The translations under genes and the position numbers were made by a program. The notes beneath the pieces were generated by a model. The model was not told where the DNA came from. It was given only the letters and a program-made list of their open reading frames with translations, and did no database searches. From contig CP138906.1 of the NCBI GenBank assembly GCA_033977085.1, forward strand, positions 1,302,001 through 1,366,000: a stretch of DNA of 64,000 nt, given 5' to 3'. The stretch comes from Apirhabdus apintestini. Lineage in GTDB: Bacteria > Pseudomonadota > Gammaproteobacteria > Enterobacterales > Enterobacteriaceae. This document shows, one piece after another, positions 11,429 to 22,903 of this stretch (within the stretch, counting starts at the first letter, position 1; every line of letters starts with the position of its first letter).

Positions 11429-11555
11429 GGCTTTTTTATCCGGTTTGTTGATTTTATGTTTCTTCTGCGAATTGTCAGTTTTGGCGGGCTGGCGTAGCCT
11501 TATGCGGTACGCAATATCAGGTAATCGTTCTCATGGGCGTGGCAGAGGAGGGGAG

Positions 11556-12381
11556 ATGAAGAAAGTAGCGATTGTCGGTTTAGGCTGGTTAGGCATGCCG
11601 CTGGCGCTTTCTTTACTGGGCCGGGGATGGACGGTAATTGGGAGTAAAACGACACAGGATGGCGTTGAAGCGGCGCGCATGTGCGGCATTGAGAGCTACC
11701 CGCTGCAGCTTACGCCAGTGCTGGAATGCGATAGTGAAGATTTAGATACGCTGCTGAACGTTGATGCGCTGGTTATCACACTTCCGGCCCGCCGCAGCGG
11801 CGGTGAAGGCGATTTTTATTTAAGGGCAGTGCAGGAAATAGTCGACAGCGCTTTGGCGCACGGCGTGCCGCGTATTATTTTTACCAGTTCGACCTCGGTA
11901 TATGGCGATGCGGAAGGCGTGGTCAATGAACATTCGCCGTTAAATCCAGTAACCGAAAGCGCTCGAACTTTGCGTGAGTTAGAGCTTTGGCTACACGGAC
12001 TGCCGGGAACATCGGTGGATATACTGCGTCTGGCAGGTCTGGTAGGACCGCATCGACATCCGGGGCGGTTTTTGCCGGCAAGCGCGCGCCAAACGGCAAT
12101 CACAGCGTGAATCTGGTCCATCTTGATGATGTTGTTAACGCTATCGTTTTGCTACTGCAGGCGCCGCATGGGGGCATTTGTATAATATATGCGCACCGGT
12201 CCATCCGTCGCGGGCGCAGTTTTATCCATTACAGACGCATAAGCTCGGGCTGGAGCCGCCGGCGTTTACCGATGACCGCAGCGGCAGGGTTGGGAAAAAG
12301 GTAGATGGTTCACTGATTTGTAACGAATTGGGTTTTGAGTACCGCTATCCGGACCCGAGAGAAATGCCTCTCGACGCATAA
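11556..12381 (+). CDS. yeeZ: NAD(P)-binding epimerase-like protein YeeZ
   Basis: Short-chain dehydrogenase/epimerase family protein with unclear substrate. It starts MKKVAIVGLGWLGMPLALSL, a Rossmann nucleotide-binding loop, after a strong GAGGGGAG ribosome site. The central FTSSTSVYGDAEG segment resembles the catalytic Ser-Tyr region of extended SDRs. It ends YRYPDPREMPLDA. About 274 residues, as in E. coli; the frame shifts near 12060 and 12215. It sits upstream of the his promoter on the opposite strand, as in E. coli. The yefM-yoeB pair and yeeY found near it in E. coli are absent. Confidence 0.88.
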
Positions 12382-12734
12382 AAAGCGCCGTTTCGCGCGG
12401 GTTAGCGGAACGAATAAAACGCAGCGCGTCTAATTAAGGTAAACCCGCGCCGGTGCTGGGTTTTGTTGTGAGAATGTTAGAGGACATTTTTTGTCAAAAA
12501 ACTGCTTTCCCACGTCTTGTCAGGGGGCTTTTGTTGATGCAAAATACGCGTCCTGCAAAAGGAGACTGGCCGACGCTTTCAGTAGCGTCGGTTATTTTTT
12601 GCATGTAATAAACCTTACTAAATTAAGAGGCCGGTCCAGAACCGGATAGATACTCACTTTAAGAACCGACAAACGTGTCGCCGAGGAAAATCAAGATGGG
12701 GCATTTTTTCGCTTTTGCGTCAGGGGATTTCGCC
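12382..12734 (+). other. yeeZ-plaP intergenic region (plaP leader)
   Basis: No ORF is seen; the LysR gene yeeY expected here in E. coli is missing. The region contains a strong hairpin plus T run (12570-12600) and a smaller CCGGT...ACCGG hairpin (about 12632-12646) before the plaP start. Confidence 0.5.
12570..12600 (+). terminator. Terminator-like hairpin upstream of plaP
   Basis: An 8-bp perfect stem (CCGACGCT/AGCGTCGG, six-base loop) is followed by GTTATTTTTT. It is 135 bp before plaP, so it may end a short leader transcript or attenuate plaP. Confidence 0.6.
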
Positions 12735-14092
12735 ATGTCGCATAACACCGCTACCACTTCCCGCGTGGAACTGCGTAAAACGCTTACGCTGATTCCGGTT
12801 GTCATGATGGGGCTTGCATATATGCAGCCGATGACGCTCTTTGATACGTTTGGTATCGTTTCTGGCCTGACAGACGGACATGTGCCTACGGCATATGCCT
12901 TTGCGCTGGTGGCTATTCTTTTTACCGCTCTGAGTTACGGCAAACTGGTGCGTCGCTATCCGTCCGCCGGTTCAGCGTATACCTACGCGCAGAAAGCGAT
13001 TCATCCAACCGTAGGGTTCATGGTGGGGTGGTCCTCCCTTCTTGATTATCTATTTGCACCGATGATAAATATTTTGCTGGCGAAAATTTATTTTGAAGCG
13101 CTGGTGCCATCGATACCGTCATGGATATTTGTTATTGCGCTGGTGGCCTTTATGACCGCGTTTAATCTGCGCAGCATTAAGTCCGTCGCGAATTTTAATA
13201 CCCTGATTGTGGTACTTCAGATTGTGCTGATTGCCGTGATTATGGGGATGGTTATTTATGGCGTATTCCACGGCGAAGGTGCCGGTACGCTAACCAGTTC
13301 GCGCCCCTTCTGGTCGGAAAATGCACACGTCGTTCCGATGATTACCGGCGCCACGATTTTATGTTTCTCGTTTACCGGCTTTGACGGTATCAGTAACTTA
13401 TCTGAAGAGACAAAAGACGCTGAGCGGGTTATTCCGCGCGCGATTTTTCTGACGGCGCTGATTGGCGGGCTAATTTTTATTCTGGCAACCTATTTCCTGC
13501 AGCTTTATTTCCCGGATATCTCCCGGTTTAAAGACCCGGATGCGTCTCAGCCGGAAATTATGCTGTACGTAGCGGGTAAAGCATTCCGGTGGGTGCGCTG
13601 GTGTTTTCAACGATAACGGTGCTGGCATCCGGCATGGCGGCTCACGCTGGCGTGGCGCGCCTGATGTATGTTATGGGCCGTGACGGCGTATTTCCGAAGA
13701 GCTTCTTTGGCTACGTACATCCGAAATGGCGCACGCCCGCAATGAACATCATTTTGGTTGGTGCCATCGCACTTCTGGCGATTAATTTTAACCTGGTGAT
13801 GGCGACGGCATTGATTAACTTTGGCGCGCTGGTTGCATTTACCTTCGTTAATCTGTCCGTTATTTCACAGTTCTGGATCCGTGAAAAGCGTAACAAGACG
13901 CTGAAAGATCACTTCCAGTTTCTGCTTCTGCCGGTGTGCGGTGCCTTAACGGTTGGCGCGCTGTGGGTGAACCTGGAAGAAAGCTCAATGACGCTGGGGC
14001 TGATTTGGGCCGCCGTCGGCCTGGTTTACCTGACCTTCGTAACCCGCAGTTTCCGGAACCCGGTTCCGCAGTATGAAGATTTGCCGCAGTAA
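12735..14092 (+). CDS. plaP: Putrescine importer PlaP (APC family)
   Basis: Proton-coupled putrescine uptake permease with about 12 membrane spans. The family start is MSHNTATTSRVELRKTLTL at 12735; the longer reading from 12675 is not supported by homologues. Conserved segments include PVVMMGLAYMQPMTLFDTFG near the N-terminus and GFDGISNLSEETKDAERVIP. It ends NPVPQYEDLPQ. About 452 residues, matching E. coli YeeF/PlaP. One base is missing near 13590, splitting the ORF after residue ~285. Confidence 0.93.
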
Positions 14093-14112
14093 ACTGTCGC
14101 AAACCGCAGAAG

Positions 14113-14138
14113 AAAAGGCGCCGAGAGGCGCCTTTTGC
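14113..14138 (+). terminator. Terminator after plaP
   Basis: AAAAGGCGCC paired with GGCGCCTTTT, loop GAGA, 20 bases after the plaP stop. It is symmetrical enough to act in both directions. Confidence 0.8.
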
Positions 14139-14252
14139 TGTCAATCTTAACTACCCTTTGGGCGGTGGCGATCGTTCTTGTGAGGCTATGCCCGCGGTAT
14201 GCTGACGCTAACTGCTGCCTCAGTTTATTTTCAGCAAATCAATAAGTCGAGC

Positions 14253-14660
14253 ATGGGTAGATATAAATCCGCGCCCCACGCATGATATCGCTGTTAGTAG
14301 CACTTCGCGTGGTACACCGCAATACAGAGACCCCATTCCAAAGCCAGCCTCGGTAAACCGCTTTACCGCAGCATCAACGTTTATTGCAATATGCAAAACT
14401 GCACAATAGTTGTGCTAAATGTGTAGCTAGATCATATATATCTGGTAGTAAGCACATTGTCCGGCTTAAATATCCCGGGACTAACGGGATTTGTGAAAGA
14501 ACGAGCGGCGAGCGAGGCGTTTGTGACATTTCCCTGGCCCTGAAGGCAGGAACTTTGGGGCAATTATTTTTGGTAAGGTGAGTATTTTGTGTCCCCCGGT
14601 GCATGTAAACGAAGAAATAATCCGCGGCTATATGCGATATCAGGCGAGGTGGCGCAAGAG
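14253..14660 (+). pseudogene. Second IS200/IS605-type TnpA remnant
   Basis: Read across frames, this begins MGRYKSAPHA, a typical Y1 transposase start. It passes through DHIYLVVST and VKERAASEAF, then a LWGQLF-like segment, and reaches VNEEIIRGYMRYQARW, which parallels the end of the 3531-3940 remnant. Stops and frameshifts break it throughout. The following 260 bases up to sbcB show nothing I can identify. Confidence 0.5.
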
Positions 14661-14923
14661 GAAGAAGAAAGGCAATACAGCCAGCATTGGAAGAGGTGTG
14701 TTTAAACCACCTGCTGTGCAGATGGCTTTTTGTTTCGCATATCGAGCCTGATAGCAACGTTGAATGGCTTTAAACAGGCTGCGAGTGCCGATATGGCTAT
14801 GCGCTCTGGCGAAAATGGCCCGTGATGCGCTGAGAGTACGCGCGTTTAGCGAGCATGTGTGTGATGACGTTACCGCCACTCGCTTAATCCCCCGAAACGC
14901 ATACTCGCCGAAGCCTATGGAGA

Positions 14924-16351
14924 TTAACCTACCAGTTCCTGCACATACTGGTACAGGGCTTTTAGTAGTGAGAGCTTTTCTGAATCACCCTGATGCTGGT
15001 GGTACAAACTTTCCAGATTGTGTGCATATACCTGGAGGCGTTCTGGTGTAAAAAAGGCCTGCCGATGCTGTATCCAGCGCTCTCTTTCCATCTCATCCAG
15101 TGTGCCTGGGAAATTTCGCGCGCGATAGTTAAACTGTAATTTTTCGACACGCTTATCGGCGAAAGCCAGTTCCAGAGCCGGCAGATGCTGTGGGGCGGTT
15201 TTCTGAATAATATTCATTCCCGCCCGGTCAGCATCGCTAAAGAAACCGTCATAAAGTTGAGCGTCGACGTTATCGCCGGGTGGAAACGGCGGTGCTTCGG
15301 CAAATAGCGCAACGACCTTTTCACGCACCTGCGGCGCGGAGCGCAGTATCTCCAGATTTTTCATACATTGCTGCCGGGAAATACCCAGGCGCTCCGCATC
15401 TTCCGGGCGTAGCGTATTGCCTGGCGTAAGCACCGGACATTTATTCAAATGCACCAGCTTCACGGGTACCGCAGCCAGTTCTCCCAGCGCCGCTTTGGGG
15501 TGTACAGCCGCTCGCGAAGCGTATCGGCGTCTAAATCCAGCAGCGGCGAAATGTCCCCGGCCAGATCGACCATAATGACGGCATTACGGTTATCCGGATG
15601 CCACGCCAGCGGTGCGACTAAACTAGTATTACCGCGGCGGGTGCCGAACATCCCGGAAACGTGTACCAGCGGTTTCATTTGCGGGATATCTATTAACGTA
15701 GCCAGTTTACGCTTATGACGATGGGTTAACAGATACTTAAACAATTTAGGCTGATGCGTTTTTACCAGGCTGGGCCATTGCAATGGTGGCGTAGACATCC
15801 GCCATGGCGTCGTGCGCGTTGCTGTGCTCAATGCCATTGGCAACGGTTAAGTGCTCCAGCCGAAAACTGGGCAGGCCGTCATCATTCTCCGGCCAGTTGA
15901 TGCCCTCCGGGCGCAGCGCATAGCAGGCGCGCATCACATCCAGCAGATCCCAGCGGGAATTATCATGCTGCCAGCTCCAGGCATAGGGGTCATAAAAGTT
16001 TCGATAAAAGAGATGGCGAGTCACTTCATCGTCAAAGCGCACATTGTTATAGCCGAGAATGCAGGTTTTTGGCACGGTAAAAATATCATGTATTCGCCGG
16101 GCGAACTGCGCTTCATTCTGGCCGCGCTGGCGGGCCAGTTGTGGAGTGATCCCGGTGATTAACACGGCCTCTGGCTGTGGAAGGTAATCATCTGGCGGTG
16201 AGCAATAAAACACCTCCGGTTCACCGATAACGTTAAAATCGGCGTCAGTGCGCAGCGCGGCGAACTGCGCCGGGCGATCCAGCGCCGGGCTGGTACCGAA
16301 CGTTTCATAATCATGGAACAGGAAGGTCGGTTGTTGGCGGTCGTCGTTCAC
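14924..16351 (-). CDS. sbcB: Exodeoxyribonuclease I
   Basis: 3'-to-5' single-strand DNA exonuclease (DEDDh family) working in recombination and mismatch repair. It starts MNDDRQQPTFLFHDYETFG with the first catalytic Asp-Glu. The later motifs GYNNVRFDDEVTRH and EHSNAHDAMADV supply the remaining Asp and His-Asp. The C-terminal SH3-like and helical region ends LYQYVQELVG. The full span is exactly 475 codons plus stop, as in E. coli. Frame breaks near 15780 and 15460 cancel in length. Confidence 0.93.
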
Positions 16352-16584
16352 GTGCTCGGTATACCTTCTACAGTAGTGATAGTGCGTCGCCGGAGGAGCG
16401 CTGATTTTGCCGATAAGGGCGTTTGCTAATGCGCTAAGCTATGCCGCGAGGCGCCGCAAAGATTGCAGACTATGTTAAACCATAACCGGGATGCACTGAA
16501 ACACCGTTTGACCACCATCAACGCAGGCAGAGCCAGCAGGCAAGAACATTAGCGTACTCTTGCCTGCCTCTGCGCGGCGGCTAT

Positions 16585-16758
16585 TTAGCGACAATATTTT
16601 TTGGATTTACTCAGGCTGCCATCGTTACAGACAAACTTTCCATCGGGCGTACAGTGGGAAATCCCGCCTTTCGACCCAGAGCAGGGTTTGCGCCCTCTGG
16701 CGTCCGCGTGCGCGGTTAGCAGCAGGCTACATAATAGGACCAGGATTATTTTCGGCAT
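16585..16758 (-). CDS. YdcA-like small secreted protein
   Basis: A 57-residue protein starting MPKIILVLLCSLLLTAHADA, a clear signal peptide with a likely cleavage after ADA. The mature part is cysteine-containing: KPCSGSKGGISHCTPDGKF followed by VCNDGSLSKSKKYCR. The length and the CSGSKGGISHC and FVCNDGS motifs match the E. coli YdcA family of unknown function. An AAGGAGTG ribosome site precedes the ATG at a good distance. Four cysteines suggest two disulphides in the periplasm. A hairpin about 10 bases past the stop may be its terminator. Confidence 0.85.
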   Translation of the reverse strand: MPKIILVLLCSLLLTAHADARGRKPCSGSKGGISHCTPDGKFVCNDGSLSKSKKYCR

Positions 16759-17002
16759 TAAACACTCCTTGTTACTGACTCAATTAATAATTCAAAAAAA
16801 TGTAGTACTCCATGATGAAATCATAAGTTTCATTTATATATTGTGGCGGCGCTCGCAAAAAGTGCGTCAGAATGAGCCGGGGATAAAAATGGGAAGGATC
16901 CGACCTGTGCATGAATACCGACCGGTTTGGTATCGGCCACAGAGATGAAATGTGGCGTCAAATATGCCAGGGTAAAGGAAAGGGCGCTAACAGGGTGAAT
17001 TT

Positions 17003-18001
17003 ATGGCGAGCCAGCGCGATCCAGGCTTGATAGTATTAAAGCAAGTCTGATGTTTTTAGTGGTGTTTGGGCATCTTTTGGAAGGTATAAAAAGTACCGCT
17101 CCCTTGCTAAGCCAGATTTATGACTTTCTCTATCTTTTTCATATGCCGGCATTCGTATTTTTAAGCGGCTATGTGATTAAAGATAATCAGGGTGTAAATT
17201 ACAGAACGCTGGTGCGGCATATTATCATGCCATTTATTACGCTCAGCGTTTTTTATGAGCTTCTCGAATTACTGATTAACCACCAGTTTTCTCGGTATAT
17301 CCGCTCAGGTGCGCCTAACTGGATATTATGGTATCTGTACAGCCTGATTATCTGGAAGCTTTTATTGCCAATAATTATGCGCCTGCGTTTTCCTTTATGC
17401 TGGGTACTATTGGCTTCATTCGCATTCTCTTTATTACATTTTGATGGCTATGCGTTTGGTATATTACGCTCGGTAATATTTTTCCCCTTCTTTATTGCGG
17501 GAATATAGCGCGGGAAAACCAATACTTTTCCCTTACGCGGTGGATTACCAAAAGTTATGCACCCGCAGCAGGCGTATTGATATTGATAATAGGCTATGGC
17601 GTGAGCCTTTATCTGGATACGGGGCTATTGTACGGCAGTGTGACTAATGCTTCGCTGGGCTACACGCCGCTGGCGGGTATTATGCTGAGAACTCTCTATT
17701 ATTTAGCTGCACTTGGCTGTATTTATGCATTTTGTGCGCTAACTCAGGCGGCGACTATGCTCGCGCAGATGGGAACCAGGACGCTAGTCATTTACGGGCT
17801 GCATGGTCCGGCGGTAAAATTTGCATTTTGGCCGCTAATACCAAATGTGCATACACCCGGCAAATAATCATCACGTCGGTAACGGCGATTTTATTAACCT
17901 GGCTATTATCTCGCGATGTAGCACAAAAAGTATTTAATAGCGGCACACAGTGGACGGGATTATTGCTAATGCCGCGTAGTTATACTGAAAGCGGAAGATA
18001 A
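17003..18001 (+). CDS. Membrane acyltransferase (acyltransferase-3 family), frameshifted
   Basis: Multi-span acyltransferase of the type that acetylates sugars, including O-antigen or fucose residues. The N-terminal family motif is LDSIKASLMFLVVFGHLLEG (helix 1 with the conserved His), followed by FHMPAFVFLSGY. Further hydrophobic spans run to about 17950, with VIYGLHGPAVKF late in the protein. I choose ATG 17003 (MASQRDPG); the frame then shifts near 17030, 17507 and 17867. The total span is 333 codons, the usual size. The substrate cannot be told from sequence; a role in O-antigen modification is inference. Confidence 0.7.
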
Positions 18002-18015
18002 CCTCCGCTTAAATC

Positions 18016-18303
18016 TTATTTAACGAGCCGGGTTTCCGGAGTAATCTCGGCAGCAATATCGTTAATCAACACGACCTGATAATCCTCGTGTTTCAGACTG
18101 AGTGCCTTAGGCTTTTTATTACGATAAGTCAATATTTCTAAATCATCCTTTGAATATTCACTATCCGGATTGCCTAAAGCGGTAATAATTTGCTGACGCG
18201 ACATGCCAGTGTCTATTGACGATATTTTTTCCTGGGATGCGCATGCAGAAAGTAATAGCATGCCAAACAATAGTGCGGGTTTTTTAATCATTCTTTGTAC
18301 CAT
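18016..18303 (-). CDS. Small lipoprotein of the SmpA/OmlA-like fold
   Basis: A 95-residue protein with a lipoprotein signal: MIKKPALLFGMLLLSACAS, lipobox LSAC, so it should be lipidated and membrane-anchored. The mature part has the pattern IDTGMSRQQIITALGNPDSE, resembling SmpA/OmlA-type domains seen in outer-membrane assembly lipoproteins and many small envelope proteins. The start at 18303 or the internal ATG at 18291 are both possible. Its function is unknown. It converges with the acyltransferase, with only 14 bases between stops. Confidence 0.72.
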   Translation of the reverse strand: MVQRMIKKPALLFGMLLLSACASQEKISSIDTGMSRQQIITALGNPDSEYSKDDLEILTYRNKKPKALSLKHEDYQVVLINDIAAEITPETRLVK

Positions 18304-18781
18304 TATTAATATGTTATGAAATACCGAAGTAAATAATATCGGGTAGTAATATACCTAAATGGCCCGCCGGTTTCTTGGCTGTTTGTGCAGATCTGGACCC
18401 ATCGGTTATGCTGCTGAGAGAATCAAACACGATACAGAACATTATTGATTAATGATAATTTGCATTCTTATTATGCTATTATAGGATTTCTTGAATGAAT
18501 ATACTGTGATGGGATAAATCTGAAACAATAAACATTTCTATGAGATAAAAGCGGCTGATAGTAGGAAATAAACCAGATTTTGCCCTATCAACGGGGCGTT
18601 AATGTCAATATGGCAACAGCGTTGTAATTTATATCCGTGGCCCATCGTGCCTAGGGTAAATCCAGGGGTGAACGACGCATTGGTTACTTAAGAAAATCTA
18701 TTGATTCTGTGTGAAACCCTGTGACGATATATAAAAATCAAGTGAATTACCAGGCCGCAGCAAAGTAACCCACTCGTTATT
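18304..18781. other. AT-rich non-coding region
   Basis: About 480 bases without a credible gene. I see no repeat of known type and no RNA gene. Confidence 0.5.
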
Positions 18782-18812
18782 AAGAAAAGCGCCGGGATGC
18801 ATCCGGCGCTGG
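18782..18812 (-). terminator. Terminator of the dehydrogenase operon
   Basis: On the minus strand AGCGCCGG...CCGGCGCT is followed by TTTTCTTA, about 45 bases after the cytochrome gene stop. Confidence 0.75.
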
Positions 18813-18856
18813 CGCATAGCCTGGAAGTGAGAGCTTAATGCTATGCATTGCTATGG

Positions 18857-20084
18857 CTACTCTTTCAGCGAATTCCGCATTCTGCTAACTTCGCTGGCGC
18901 TTACTGCGGGCGCCGCATTTCCCCAGCTATTGCGAATATACGTTAGCACATCGGCAACCTGCTCATCGGTCATCGTATCTGCAAATGCTGGCATCGCCGG
19001 TGCGGTAGGTCGGGCCGGCGTGCCGACCGCACGGCTACCCGCCAGCACTACGCGCATTAACGATGTTGGCTGTGCTGCGTTAATCAACGGGTTATCCGCC
19101 AGCTGCGGGAAGATACCCGGTGCGCCTTTACCTGCAGAAGTATGGCACGCTGAGCAGCGATCAAAATAGATGGCTTTGCCGGTCTGCATCTGTGCGTTAT
19201 TCGTTTGCAGGGCCTGCGGCGTTTTTGCTGTGAAGAGTCGCCGGGTTTTAGCGATTTTAAATACACGGCGACGGCCTGAAGATCGCTTTCTTTCCAGTGT
19301 CGGGAAGAGTTAATAACCTCCTCGGCCATCGGGCCGGAAGCGGCGTCATAGCGGTTGACGCCGGTGCGCAGATAATCCTTTATCTCCCCGATACTCCAGC
19401 GGCCTATTCCCTCATGGTTTTCGGCGGTAATATTCGGTGCCCACCAGTTTTCCACTTTGGCTCCCGCCAGAAAATGGGTATTTTTATCGCCACCGAGAAT
19501 ATTTTTCGGCGTGTGGCAGGTTCCGCAGTGGCCTAATCCCTGAACCAGGTAAGCGCCGCGGTTCCACTCTTCCGATTTGCCGGGATCCTGGCGGTATTCA
19601 CCTTTTTCGAAATTCATCCAGTTCCAGACCATCAGGCTGGTGCGTATCCGAAAAGGGAAGGGAGCTGGTTGCTATCGATTTGCTGAGAAATCGGCGTAAG
19701 CGTTTGTAAATAAGACCAAATTGCGCGGTTATCGGCATCGGTGACTTTGGTATAGGCGGTAAAGGGCATAGCGCCATAGAGCCGCTTGTCTCCGTGACCG
19801 ATTCCCTCAGACATGGCGCGTTTAAAGTCGTCGTAGCTCCAGGCACCAATGCCCGTGGCGATATCTGGAGTAATATTGGCGCCAACCAGGGTACCAAACG
19901 GGGTGTTAATCGGAACGCCGCCGGCAAACGGTTTATCGGCGCTGGCGGTATGGCAGGCGGCACAATCGCCGACGATTGCCAGATAACGACCTTTTTCTAC
20001 CCGATCGAATTCCGGCTGAGCGATTGCCAGCGTCGTGAAAGCCATACCGGACGCGGCAAGAAGAGACAGCGTTAATGTTTTCAT
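18857..20084 (-). CDS. Triheme cytochrome c subunit of a membrane-bound GMC dehydrogenase
   Basis: Exported cytochrome c that passes electrons from the FAD subunit to ubiquinone. A signal peptide (MKTLTLSLLAASGMAFTTLA) precedes three CXXCH heme sites: CAACH (about residue 41), CGTCH and CSACH. The spacing and KGRYLAIVGDCAACH start are typical of the gluconate, 2-ketogluconate and sorbitol dehydrogenase cytochromes. About 409 residues. Frame breaks lie near 19635 and 19220. It overlaps the GMC stop by ATGA. Confidence 0.88.
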
Positions 20085-21840
20085 GCGTCTATCATCTCTC
20101 CCGGGTTTTTCAGGTAATAATGGCGGATTGCGAAGGCGGCTTTATACGCCAGCGCGCCAACGGTGCCGGTTGGGTTGTAGCCCGGGTTTTGCGGAAAGGC
20201 GGAAGCGCCTACCACAAACAGATTCGGCACGCTCCATACCTGAAGATGTTTATTGACGGAACTGGTACTGGGGTCGGCCCCCATAATAAATCCACCCACT
20301 ACGTGCGATGACTGGTAAGGAACGCTATTCCAGTGCCCGGTGGTGGGTTTCGCGACGATATGCTGTGGATTCATTGACTGAGCAATTTCAGCGACTTTAC
20401 CGGTACAGTACTGCGCCATTTTCAAATCGTTTTCCGGGAAGTCGAAAGTAATACGTAACAGCGGGCGGCCTAGCCGGTCTTTATAATTGGGATCGAGAGA
20501 AAGATAGTTGGTGCGCGTGGTATAACTGCTGGCCTCGCAGCCGATAGACATGGTGCTCTGATAATTTTGTACCATGGCCTGTTTCCAGCCTTTTCCCCAT
20601 TTTGGCGAACCGGGCGGCGTAGGATGATAATTTATCGGCGCGCCGCCGATAGGCGTAACGCGAATACTGCCGCCGCCGAAAAAGCCCAGCCCGCTGTGGT
20701 CGAAATTGTCGTTATTAAAATCATCGATTCCCATGCCAACGGCACCAGCACCGATAAAGGGGTTAAATTTTTTATCGTCAAAAAACAGGGTAACGCCGTT
20801 GGCGGTCTGATAGGCGTAATTACGACCGGTGGTGCCGCTATTGGTGACCGGATCGTAAGCTTTACCCACGCCAGACAGTAGCATCAGGCGTACATTTTCA
20901 AAGGTAAAGGCAGCGACGATAACCAGACGCGCTGGCTGAAACCATTCATCGCCGGACGAGTCGATATAGGTCACGCCGGTGGCCTGTTTGCCGCTACTGT
21001 CCGTATTGACCTTTAGTACTTCGCAAAAGGTGCGGGCTTCAAAGTTGTGTTGGCGCATTAATGCCGGGAGAATCGTGGTGATGGCGCTGGCCTTGGAATA
21101 GTTAGCGCAGCCGTAGTTAGTGCAAAAACCACAGAATGTGCAAGGCCCCATCGTCACGCCATACGGATTAGTATAGGCTTCGGATACCAGCGAAGAGGGG
21201 ACCGGGAACGGGGAGTAGCCCATGTTTTTTGCCGCGTCTGCGAACAGGGTAGGGCCATATGGCTGCTTTAACGGCGGCGTCGGATATTCGCCGGAGCGGG
21301 AGCCTTCAAAAGGGTTGCCGCCGCTTTGTTTTGCGCCGTTGAGCATCCCGGCTTTACCGGACGTGCCCGCCACGCGCTCAAAGGCCATATAATGCGGCTC
21401 CATTTCCTCCCAGCTGGTTCCCCAGTCCTGGAGCACCAATTCTTCCGGAATATCGCCATATCGTTCCTGCAGATGGCTTTTTAACCGAAATTCTTCAGGC
21501 TGAAAACGAAACGTGATACCGGCCCAGTGATTGCCGGCGCCGCCGGTGCCGTTGCCCGGGTGGAACGACCCCCAACTGCGCATAGGCAGCGCGGTTTGTG
21601 ACGTGTTATTGCGCATTGTGCAGGTATTTTGCCGGGTACGCAGCATCAATTCCTGGCGCTGTACGTAGCGCAGTTCGTCCGCGACAGTGGCGACGTTAAA
21701 ATCACGCGCGGTATCGCGCCAGGGCCGCGTTCGATACCTACCACCTGCAGCCCTTCATCGGCCAGCTCTTTGGCGATAATAGAACCGGCCCAGCCTAGCC
21801 CGATAACGACCGCATCGGTTTCTGGAAGTTTTTTCGCCAT
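20081..21840 (-). CDS. GMC-family FAD dehydrogenase subunit (gluconate/ketogluconate dehydrogenase type)
   Basis: Large catalytic subunit that oxidises a sugar or sugar acid at the periplasmic face. The N-terminal FAD-binding loop is VVIGLGWAGSIIAKELADEG. The GMC signature region follows at GNGTGGAGNHWAGI, and the C-terminal catalytic His/Asn pair lies around SSHVVGGFIMG and NPGYNPTGTVGALAY. A cysteine-rich segment CTFCGFCTNYGC is typical of this subgroup. About 590 residues. One frame break near 21650 separates the first 64 residues. The exact substrate is not determinable. Confidence 0.88.
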
Positions 21841-21846
21841 TCTTCT

Positions 21847-22598
21847 TTATCCTTTTTTCATCCAGGCCGCGCTGCCGGTGATACTGACGGGGTCAGACGC
21901 AAATCTTCATTATGTTTTTCGATAAAATCCCGGTAATCGTAGCGCGCACCCGGAAAACCAATCATTTTCCAGGCGGCCATGTCGCGATTACCACCATAAA
22001 TAGGATCGGCAAAAAAGCCTTCTGTCGTATTACTCAGCACCTGGGCGAAAAATACGCTGCCATCAATGCCATCGAGCGTGATATCACCGTTTTCAAGCCC
22101 GCTGAGCAGATTATCCTGCAGCTCCGGTGCCAGTTCATGAAAGCGTTTATGGTGGTGCCTGCGGGTGTAATCGTCCAGCGCGGCGAGCCCCAGCCGATAG
22201 CGCTGGCGCGGCGTTAGCGGCGACTGATCGCCCTGTTCCGGCGCGCCATCCTGAAACGGGCCTTCCATATATAAACGCTCGAAGTTGCCGTAAAAACCGT
22301 GCAGTTGGCGATCGATGAACACCACGCACCCCATTTCTTTACCGCCGGGACTTAACTCATCGGCGGGAATCAAACGGTCAACTATGGCTTCCAGCGTAGT
22401 GACTTCATTTTCGTTAAGGAATAACCAGCCTTTGTTATCAAGGGTTTCCGGAGGATTATCAGAGAAGGGCTGCCAGCCTGGTGGGCCGGAGAGTGAGGTC
22501 GCTTTTGCGGAACCCGCGCTCAGCGCGAACGCCGCGCCAGACCATGTAAGAACCTGCCGCCGCGTAACGCCCGGCAGGGTTTTAAGTGGTTTGCGCAT
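21847..22598 (-). CDS. Gluconate 2-dehydrogenase subunit 3-type protein (Tat-exported)
   Basis: Small subunit needed for export and stability of the GMC subunit. The N-terminus carries a Tat-like signal (TRRQVLTWSGAAFALSAG). The family body includes LEAIVDRLIPADELSPGGKEMGC and ends near FPGARYDYRDFIEKHNEDLRL. The open frame stops at 21858. However, shifting one frame near 21890 gives the more natural ending ITGSAAWMKKG with TAA at 21847-21849, just before the GMC start. First gene of the three-gene operon. Confidence 0.83.
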
Positions 22599-22903
22599 GT
22601 CGCTTCCTTTACATCGCTTAAAAAGCTTATGAAACCGGCGCAGAAGTGCGCACGGTAAAAGTGCCGTACAGGGTAATTATATTTTGTTTGTAAAGAAAAC
22701 GTTGAAAAGAATAAAGCTAAATGTTTTTTGTTAAAAAATATTAAATATGTTGTGATTTTTAATCAGTTGGGCAACCCGGGCATATGAATGTTTTGTGCAG
22801 TGAAAAGGGGAGAGCGCGTTTTTCCATGAACGGTCAGCCTGTATGGCGAGCATTCAGGTTACACTGTGCGGTGTGCGTGTTTACCTCATGATGGAGAACG
22901 GCT
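22599..22903. other. Divergent promoter region between the dehydrogenase operon and yeeA
   Basis: About 300 bases, very AT-rich at 22680-22760, with no ORF. It must hold the promoters of both divergent units; I cannot assign -35/-10 boxes with confidence. Confidence 0.45.
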
